The notes under the pieces are model-generated. The model saw nothing but the letters and a program-made list of their open reading frames with translations. It made no database searches and was not told the DNA's origin. Positions 1 through 4,894 of a stretch of 6,771 bases of DNA are shown here, one piece after another (within the stretch, counting starts at the first letter, position 1; the number at the start of each line of letters is the position of its first letter). The stretch is taken from the NCBI GenBank assembly GCA_947372405.1, contig CANBTO010000279.1, forward strand, positions 1 to 6,771, given 5' to 3'. The position numbers and the translations under genes are program-made. This DNA is from Verrucomicrobiaceae bacterium (GTDB taxonomy: Bacteria; Verrucomicrobiota; Verrucomicrobiae; Verrucomicrobiales; Akkermansiaceae).

Positions 1-850
1 GGAGACTTTCGTTAGCCCAGGTTTCCGACCATTGTTCCGGCTTGAGTTCGGGATTGGATTTCCAATCCGCTGGCTCCCTAGCGGCAAGTTGCATCGCCCA
101 GTCGCGCGGCCTCAGGGTGTCCTGAGTTTTGTGTTGTTTCTGGCGTTGGAAGGCGAGGGTGGATTCCACTGCGTCAAAATCCCAATAGGCGTGCAGATTG
201 GTCGCGCCGAAATTGATGTCATTGCCCCCCCGGGTCTGCTTGGCGGCGGGGTCGATGTTAGGGTCTAGCAAATTTCCCGGTGCATCGAGGAAGGCCGCGC
301 CCACATGCATCGGTTGGTGGATGTCGCCGACGAAATGGGCTAATAGCACGACCGCCACCGCTGGCGTGATGTGGAGTTCGTTATCCGGCTTTTCGGCACC
401 GGAGAGCACGCGGCTGCAATAAGCAATCATGTGGACGACATCCCATTTTGAGGTGCCTTTTTTGGTCGCGGCGTAACTCGCGGCTTGAAGCGGAACATCG
501 GTGTAATGGAACCATTGGTGCGAGGGCGGCAGGTGCGTCTCGCTGTCATCATCGGACGGCGGATTGGCCGCGCGGAAGGCGAGGAGCTGGGCTTCGAGTT
601 CCGGATTTTCCGGGAGCTTGAAAGTGCCGGGCTTGCCATCCTCGCCGCGCAACTCGTCGGGTAGGTTCGACGCACGTTCCAAACTGACATTTCCCAGCAG
701 CTTTTTAAGAGTCTCCGCCGCAGGTTTGCCCAAGATTAATTGATCCGCAATCGCGCCGACCACCCGGTGGCCGGATTCGCTGTAGGCAGCGAGCGGACCG
801 AGTGCGAGCGCTTGGGCCAGCACGAAAAAAGCGGGGATTTTCAATGACAT
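1..850 (-). CDS. Exported S1/P1-type zinc nuclease, C-terminus cut by window edge
   Basis: The frame opens at ATG 850-848 and stays open to base 1, giving 283 residues and no stop, so the C-terminus lies outside. Residues 1-22 look like a signal peptide (Lys4, hydrophobic 5-21, ending PLAA), which suggests export to the periplasm or outside. The mature part begins YSESGHRVVGAIADQ, matching the family N-terminus. All expected ligands of the three-zinc centre are visible: His28, Asp65 (LPDELR), His115 and Asp118 (WFHYTD), His172, Asp176 and His182 (HFVGDIHQPMH), then GGND at 208-211 and His220/Asp224 (NLHAYWD). The family cleaves single-stranded DNA and RNA and removes 3' phosphates. Oddities: Tyr replaces the usual first-position Trp, and the loops at about 66-110 and 185-207 are longer than I expect. 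No Shine-Dalgarno is seen before the ATG. Bacterial phospholipase C shares this fold, but the GGN and NLHxxWD motifs favour nuclease. Confidence 0.93.
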   Translation of the reverse strand, partial: MSLKIPAFFVLAQALALGPLAAYSESGHRVVGAIADQLILGKPAAETLKKLLGNVSLERASNLPDELRGEDGKPGTFKLPENPELEAQLLAFRAANPPSDDDSETHLPPSHQWFHYTDVPLQAASYAATKKGTSKWDVVHMIAYCSRVLSGAEKPDNELHITPAVAVVLLAHFVGDIHQPMHVGAAFLDAPGNLLDPNIDPAAKQTRGGNDINFGATNLHAYWDFDAVESTLAFQRQKQHKTQDTLRPRDWAMQLAAREPADWKSNPELKPEQWSETWANESL

Positions 851-967
851 GAACTAGCTATCACTGCATCGCCCGTGCCAGACGAGAGGAATTTCGTGAC
901 AATGGTGATTCAATGATGGTCTCCGCCAACTCCTGTGATAGAAAACGCCTGAAAGACGATCCCAACC
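851..967. other. Divergent intergenic spacer
   Basis: This 117-bp gap separates the divergent nuclease and membrane-protein starts, so it should hold both promoters. I see no convincing -35/-10 pair, hairpin, operator or strong Shine-Dalgarno sequence. A weak purine run (GAAAGACGA, about 951-959) precedes the plus-strand ATG. Open frames crossing it are shadows. Confidence 0.6.
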
Positions 968-1618
968 ATGCCTCCCTCCGTCATCCCCGCCACGCCCCGC
1001 ATCCCGCGCTGGCTGAAACTTTCCTACACCGGATTCCTCGCAGTGATGATCCCGGTGTATTTGAAAAACTACGGGCCGACAAATTTCCTCTACTTCTGCG
1101 ATGTCGCGCTGCTGCTCACTCTGGTCGGCATGTGGAAGGAAAATGCCTTGCTTATCTCGCTGCCCGCCGTCGGCATCCTGTTGCCGCAAGTGTTTTGGTG
1201 CGTGGATTTCTTGGTGCAACTCTGCGGTGGAAAACTGACCGGCATGACTGGCTACATGTTCGATGCGGATCACTCACTTTTCCTGCGCGGATTGTCGTTT
1301 TTCCACGGTTGGTTGCCATTTCTGTTATTCTATCTGGTCCGGAAACTCGGGTATGATCGGCGGGCCTTGTTAGGCTGGACGCTGATCTGCGTGGCGCTCT
1401 GCCTGATCGCCTATTTCCTCCTGCCACCCGCCGGTGCCGTGCTGGCCGATCCAAAACTGCCGCGCAATGTGGATTACGTCTTCGGTATGGATGATGCGAA
1501 ACCGCAAACGCTCCTGCCGCCGCTGGCCTACCTGGGAGCGTGGATCGCCGCGCTGATCGGGATCATCTTTGTCCCCACTCATTTCCTCCTGAAAAAAATC
1601 TGCAAGCCCGCATCTTAA
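968..1618 (+). CDS. Six-helix membrane protein of unknown function
   Basis: This 216-residue protein has about six hydrophobic segments, near residues 15-33, 38-55, 60-84, 103-125, 133-154 and 182-206. No cleavable signal peptide is evident, so it should sit in the cytoplasmic membrane. Conserved-looking polar positions lie at helix ends: CVD at 78-80, DADH at 99-102, LFLRGLSFFHGW at 104-115, LGYDRR at 127-132 and NVDYVFGMDD at 167-176. I recall similar uncharacterised membrane-associated proteins from planctomycetes and verrucomicrobia, with the FLRGLSxFH and GYDRRAL signature, but cannot name a function. No catalytic motif is recognisable. The ATG at 968 is chosen because the membrane-protein frame begins there. 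Its TAA is followed after one base by the transporter ATG, implying co-transcription and probable translational coupling, so a lipid-related or transporter-accessory role is a reasonable guess only. Confidence 0.9.
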   Translation: MPPSVIPATPRIPRWLKLSYTGFLAVMIPVYLKNYGPTNFLYFCDVALLLTLVGMWKENALLISLPAVGILLPQVFWCVDFLVQLCGGKLTGMTGYMFDADHSLFLRGLSFFHGWLPFLLFYLVRKLGYDRRALLGWTLICVALCLIAYFLLPPAGAVLADPKLPRNVDYVFGMDDAKPQTLLPPLAYLGAWIAALIGIIFVPTHFLLKKICKPAS

Positions 1619-1619
1619 T

Positions 1620-2873
1620 ATGACCGAAAACTCCCCCACCCCATGGCCGCGCGGTTTCTGGAACCTGATGTTCACCCAGTTTCAGGGCGCGTTTTCTGAC
1701 AATGCCTTACGCTGGTTGGTCATCTTCCCGGTGCTCGCATCCGTCACTCTCAGCGAGACGGCCAAGGAAGACTTTGCAGGTCACGCGTCGTTGTTATTCG
1801 CCGTGCCATTCCTGCTCTTCGCCACCGTCGGCGGGTGGATGGCGGATCGCTTCAGCAAGCGCTCCGTAATGATCGGCGTGAAGGCCGGGGAAATCGGCAT
1901 CATGCTCTTCGCCGCATTCGCGCTGGCGATGGAAAAACAATCACTCCAACTTGCCGCGATCTGCCTGATGGGCGTCCACAGCACCATCTTTGCCCCAGCG
2001 AAATACGGCGTCATGCCCGAGGTGTTGCCGACCTCGAAGTTGTCTGCAGGAAATGGCATCCTCGAACTTCTAACATTCATCGGCATTATCCTCGGCACCT
2101 TCGCTGGTGGCTGGCTGGCCGAGACGCTGGCGCATCGCGAAATGTGGTCGGGCGTTTTGTTAGCCGGCCTGGCGGCGGTGGGCTTGCTCACCAGCATCGG
2201 CATCGCCAAAGTCCCCGCCGCCGATCCTGCGAAAAAATTTAACTGGAACATCATCGGCGAAATTTGGAGCAACATGAGCGTGATGAAAGCCGACCGCGAC
2301 CTGTGGCGAGCGAACTGGGGCAACACCGCCTTCTTCTTTGTCGCCACTCTGGTGCAGATCAATCTAGCACTTTTCGCGCAAAAAGTTTTCCACCTGAAAC
2401 CCACCGAGCAAGCAGGACTCCAAGCGGCGCTCAGCCTCGGCATCGGCGTGGGCAGCATGTTGGCGGGCCGGCTTTCACGCGGCCGCATCGAATACGGCTT
2501 GATCCCATTCGGCGCGGCAATGATGGCAATCGCAAGCTTCGGCCTCGGCTGGACAGGAATCACCGAAGCAGTATTTGCCGGGGCCTTAGGCTTGTTAGGA
2601 CTTGGCGGCGGCTTGTTCATCGTGCCCATCGTTTCTGTGTTGCAACACCGGCCCACACCGCAAACCAAGGGCGCGGTCCAAGGCGCGGTGAGCTGGCTAT
2701 CATGGGTCGGCATCGCGGTGGCCGCCATCACTCAGAACCAACTCGCCGCCGCGCACCTCACCTACGGTCAGATCTTCTGGGTCTGCGGAGCGGTGGCCGG
2801 ATTGGCCGGCGTCTTCGTCAGCCTCTCCCGCCCCAAGGCCGTGCCGGAAATGTTAGCCCGATGGAAGAAGTGA
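1620..2873 (+). CDS. LplT-like major facilitator (lysophospholipid-type) transporter
   Basis: This 417-residue protein has 10-12 hydrophobic segments; E. coli LplT is of similar size (about 400). Marks of the LplT/Aas-associated MFS group are visible: FQGAFSDNALRW at 21-32, the MFS motif A loop GGWMADRFSKRS at 71-82, FAPAKYGVMPEVLP at 124-137 and GNGILELLTF at 144-153 with GTFAGG at 159-164. LplT moves lysophospholipids across the inner membrane from the periplasmic leaflet for re-acylation. The acyltransferase one gene downstream (126-bp gap) fits that pairing, although here it is separate and has no acyl-ACP synthetase domain. The substrate is inferred from family and context, not shown. 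No Shine-Dalgarno is seen before ATG 1620; the 1-bp spacing from the preceding stop suggests coupled translation. Leucine TTA codons are mostly followed by G. Confidence 0.93.
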   Translation: MTENSPTPWPRGFWNLMFTQFQGAFSDNALRWLVIFPVLASVTLSETAKEDFAGHASLLFAVPFLLFATVGGWMADRFSKRSVMIGVKAGEIGIMLFAAFALAMEKQSLQLAAICLMGVHSTIFAPAKYGVMPEVLPTSKLSAGNGILELLTFIGIILGTFAGGWLAETLAHREMWSGVLLAGLAAVGLLTSIGIAKVPAADPAKKFNWNIIGEIWSNMSVMKADRDLWRANWGNTAFFFVATLVQINLALFAQKVFHLKPTEQAGLQAALSLGIGVGSMLAGRLSRGRIEYGLIPFGAAMMAIASFGLGWTGITEAVFAGALGLLGLGGGLFIVPIVSVLQHRPTPQTKGAVQGAVSWLSWVGIAVAAITQNQLAAAHLTYGQIFWVCGAVAGLAGVFVSLSRPKAVPEMLARWKK

Positions 2874-2999
2874 TAAGAAGTGGGTTCATTTGTCTTAATC
2901 TTACGATCAACAATCAACTTTAGACTCTCAACATTTTCTTATCTGCATCCATCTGCTTCCATCTGCGGTTAAAAAATCTTCTCCACATTTCCTAACATC
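2874..2999 (+). promoter_or_regulatory. AT-richer spacer before the acyltransferase, probable promoter or 5' UTR
   Basis: This 126-bp gap is clearly more AT-rich than the flanking genes and breaks an otherwise tightly packed gene string, so a second promoter may lie here. I cannot define -35/-10 boxes with confidence. It contains a 10-bp tandem repeat (2941-2970) followed by an A run. There is no hairpin with a T tract, so no intrinsic terminator for the transporter, and read-through is possible. No Shine-Dalgarno precedes ATG 3000; the bases just before it are TTTCCTAACATC. Confidence 0.4.
2941..2970 (+). repeat. Three-copy 10-bp tandem repeat, ATCTGCNNCC type
   Basis: Three consecutive decamers read ATCTGCATCC, ATCTGCTTCC and ATCTGCGGTT, followed by AAAAAATCTTCT. 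The first two differ at one base; the third shares ATCTGC and then diverges. The period is 10 bp, about one helical turn. It lies 30 bp upstream of the acyltransferase ATG. Similar ATCTGTG/CATCTGCGGTTAAAAA strings are, from memory, recurrent in intergenic regions of several environmental phyla; the function is unknown. Confidence 0.7.
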
Positions 3000-4217
3000 A
3001 TGCAAGCCGTCGTCATCGACAAGCCATACACCTTCATTCCACCGCGCTTGAGCCGCTGCTGGCTGTGGCTGGTGCGGCGTCTCCTGCCCCGGCAACTGCG
3101 GAAAGATTTCGGCATCGCTGCGGTGGAATGCGTGGGTGCGGAAAAACTACGGGCATCGCTCGCGGCGGGTCACGGCATCATGTTGGTCGGCAACCACTGT
3201 CGGCCCTGCGATCCGTTGGTTCTCGATTCGCTGGCCGTCGCCGTCGGCAGACCTTTCAATGTGATCGCCAGTTGGCACGTTTTCATGACGAGCAAGTTCC
3301 AGCGCTTCCTGCTGCCGAGAATGGGCGGCTTCAGCGTTTATCGCGAGGGCCTGGACCGTGAATCGTTGAAATGCGCCATCAAGATCGTGGCCGATGGGAA
3401 AAACCCGTTAGTCATCTTTGCCGAGGGGATCATCACCCGTTGCAACGACCGTCTGGTGAACTTCATGGAAGGCCCGGCCTTCATGGCGCGCGCGGCGGCA
3501 AAGCAGCGGAAGGATGGAAAAGTCATGATCCATCCGGTGTTCATTCGCTACTTTTTCGAGGGCGATTTGCAACAAACCCTCATCCCCGTGATCCAAGAAA
3601 TCGAGACCCGCCTCTCCTGGCAGCCGCAATCCCAAATGCCCTTGCGCGAGCGAATCCAAAAAATCGGCGATGCCTTGTTAGCTCTCAAAGAGGTCGAATA
3701 TTTCGGCACCGCGCAGACCGGATCATTCCGCGAACGCCTGCACCGGATGATCGACCACTTGCTATCACCGCTGGAAATCCAATGGTGCGCCAGCCGCCAT
3801 GATGGCGATGTGATGGCCCGTGTGAAACGCCTGCGCTCCGCGATCCTGCCGGAGATGGTCACCGGCGACCTAACGGAGGCAGAGCGTGCGGCCCGTTGGC
3901 GGCACCTCGCTGATGTCTATCTCGTCCAACAACTCCATTGCTACCCCGGCGACTACATTGAAAATCCCACTCCCGAGCGAATTCTGGAAACCGTCGAACG
4001 CTACGAGGAAGACCTCACCGATCTCGCCCGCCCACATCGCCCCATCCGTGCCATCATTACCGTCGGCGACGCCATCGAAGTCGCTGCCACCCGTGACCGC
4101 TCGCAGGAAGGCGACCCGGTGACAGCGGAAATCCGCGCACGGATGAATTTTTTGTTAGAATCCACCAAAGCCGGACGCAAGCTTGCTCCTACCGGCACGG
4201 AAGGACTTTCCTTATGA
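3000..4217 (+). CDS. PlsC-like lysophospholipid (glycerolipid) acyltransferase with long C-terminal extension
   Basis: This 405-residue protein carries the LPLAT domain in about residues 40-200. Motif I is NHCRPCD at 65-71 (catalytic His66 and Asp71, the HX4D dyad), motif II is GGFSVYREG at 109-117 (Arg115), motif III is FAEGIITRCNDR at 140-151 (Glu142, Gly143), and motif IV is IHPVFIRY at 177-184. The family transfers an acyl chain to a lysolipid or acylglycerol phosphate at the cytoplasmic face of the membrane. Motif III lacks the usual EGT; it resembles the EGExxxxND form I recall from planctomycete-type acyltransferases, with Ile144 where Glu would be. The C-terminal 200 residues are charged and predicted helical, and have no counterpart in E. 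coli PlsC (about 245 residues). There is no clear membrane-spanning helix; WLWLVRRLLP near residue 21 could be a membrane anchor. It overlaps the next gene by 4 bp and sits downstream of the LplT-like transporter, suggesting re-acylation of imported lysolipid. The acyl donor and substrate cannot be told. Confidence 0.93.
   Translation: MQAVVIDKPYTFIPPRLSRCWLWLVRRLLPRQLRKDFGIAAVECVGAEKLRASLAAGHGIMLVGNHCRPCDPLVLDSLAVAVGRPFNVIASWHVFMTSKFQRFLLPRMGGFSVYREGLDRESLKCAIKIVADGKNPLVIFAEGIITRCNDRLVNFMEGPAFMARAAAKQRKDGKVMIHPVFIRYFFEGDLQQTLIPVIQEIETRLSWQPQSQMPLRERIQKIGDALLALKEVEYFGTAQTGSFRERLHRMIDHLLSPLEIQWCASRHDGDVMARVKRLRSAILPEMVTGDLTEAERAARWRHLADVYLVQQLHCYPGDYIENPTPERILETVERYEEDLTDLARPHRPIRAIITVGDAIEVAATRDRSQEGDPVTAEIRARMNFLLESTKAGRKLAPTGTEGLSL
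4201..4205 (+). promoter_or_regulatory. Shine-Dalgarno AAGGA for the SMS-like gene
   Basis: AAGGA (within GGAAGGA, 4199-4205) lies inside the end of the acyltransferase gene with an 8-base spacer to ATG 4214. It supports that start, and it is the only good ribosome-binding site I see in the window. Together with the ATGA overlap it argues for coordinated translation of the two enzymes. Confidence 0.55.
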
Positions 4218-4843
4218 TTTATATCCTCCTTCGTATCGCGGTCATCGTCGTCGGCCTGATCATCTGGTTTTGGACGCAGAGACTCATCGCGGTGAAAAGC
4301 ACGGGCATGGATGGTATTGGCGATGGCGTCCATCGCCTAACGGATCGCTGGCACTGCTATTTCACCACGCATGAAAAGGCCGCGAACCGCGCACTCATCA
4401 TCAGTTCATTCTGCATCGACGTGCTCGGACTCTCACTGATCGCGGCGTCGATTTTCGGGAATAGTTTCGCGCCATTTCTCGGCATCCTAATTGTCTTCAG
4501 CCTGCGCCAGATTTCCCAACTCTGCTGCACCCTGCCACCGCCGCCGGGCATCATCTGGCGTGATCCGGGATTTCCGACGGTTCTCGTCACCTATGCGGTC
4601 GGCAATGATTTCTTCTTCTCCGGTCACACCGCGCTGGCGGTGTTAGGAGCCATTGAAATCTATCAAATCGCGCCATGGTGGCTGGGGGTCCTGGCAATCC
4701 TCGTGGCACTCGGCGAGGCGACAATCGTGCTGGTCCTGCGGGCGCACTACACCATGGACGTGATCACCGGAGCCTTCGCCGCTTGGTTCTCCGCCGACCT
4801 GGCCGCCCGCCTCGCACCGTGGGTCGATGGTTGGTTGAAATGA
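4214..4843 (+). CDS. Sphingomyelin-synthase-like (PAP2_C) membrane phosphotransferase or phosphatase
   Basis: This 209-residue protein has about six hydrophobic segments (near 3-21, 59-80, 83-100, 121-148, 153-175 and 183-199). It carries the motifs of the sphingomyelin synthase branch of the PAP2 superfamily: LRQISQLCCTLPPPPG at 97-112, matching the R-C-I-T-x-x-x-T-T-L-P-x-P block of eukaryotic enzymes; NDFFFSGHTAL at 131-141; and HYTMDV at 178-183. His138, His178 and Asp182 are placed as the catalytic triad, with a 40-residue gap between the histidines, close to the 43 in human SMS1. Known members move a phospho-head-group from a phospholipid to ceramide; others may act as lipid phosphatases. 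No SAM domain is present, as expected for a bacterial form. Overlap with the acyltransferase (ATGA) places it in the same operon. Family assignment is strong; the reaction is unknown, and a plain phosphatidate phosphatase remains possible. Confidence 0.9.
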   Translation: MIYILLRIAVIVVGLIIWFWTQRLIAVKSTGMDGIGDGVHRLTDRWHCYFTTHEKAANRALIISSFCIDVLGLSLIAASIFGNSFAPFLGILIVFSLRQISQLCCTLPPPPGIIWRDPGFPTVLVTYAVGNDFFFSGHTALAVLGAIEIYQIAPWWLGVLAILVALGEATIVLVLRAHYTMDVITGAFAAWFSADLAARLAPWVDGWLK

Positions 4844-4894
4844 GCGGATCAGGCGGCTCAAGTCGAGACGGGGAGAATGAGCAGCCCTCAACGG
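4844..4894. other. Convergent intergenic spacer
   Basis: This 51-bp gap lies between the stop of the SMS-like gene and the stop of the amylase on the other strand. I see no strong hairpin followed by a T tract on either strand. The only candidate is a 4-bp stem (4883-4886 with 4893-4896) next to ATTTTAAAA, too weak to call a terminator. Confidence 0.6.

Noticed and set aside
765..782. Near-palindrome around CCACCCGGTGG
   Set aside because: It encodes the conserved GHRVVG of the nuclease and is imperfect at the centre; codon content explains it.
1..850. Phospholipase C as an alternative call for the nuclease, linking it to the lipid cassette
   Set aside because: The folds are related, but the GGND and NLHAYWD motifs are typical of the S1/P1 nuclease branch, and the gene is divergent from the lipid genes.
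851..967. Promoter boxes in the divergent gap, such as TGATAG near 937 or TTGTCA on the minus strand near 902
   Set aside because: No partner box at proper spacing; not distinguishable from chance.
913..1356. Open frame of 147 codons starting upstream of the membrane protein
   Set aside because: It is rich in Arg, His and Pro with no coherent pattern, and overlaps the hydrophobic frame that begins at 968; a shadow.
1781..2731. Long open frame (316 codons) antisense to the transporter
   Set aside because: Its translation is a Pro/Ala/Met-rich sequence with no recognisable domain, and the opposite strand encodes a clear MFS protein with family motifs. It is a shadow of GC-biased codons.
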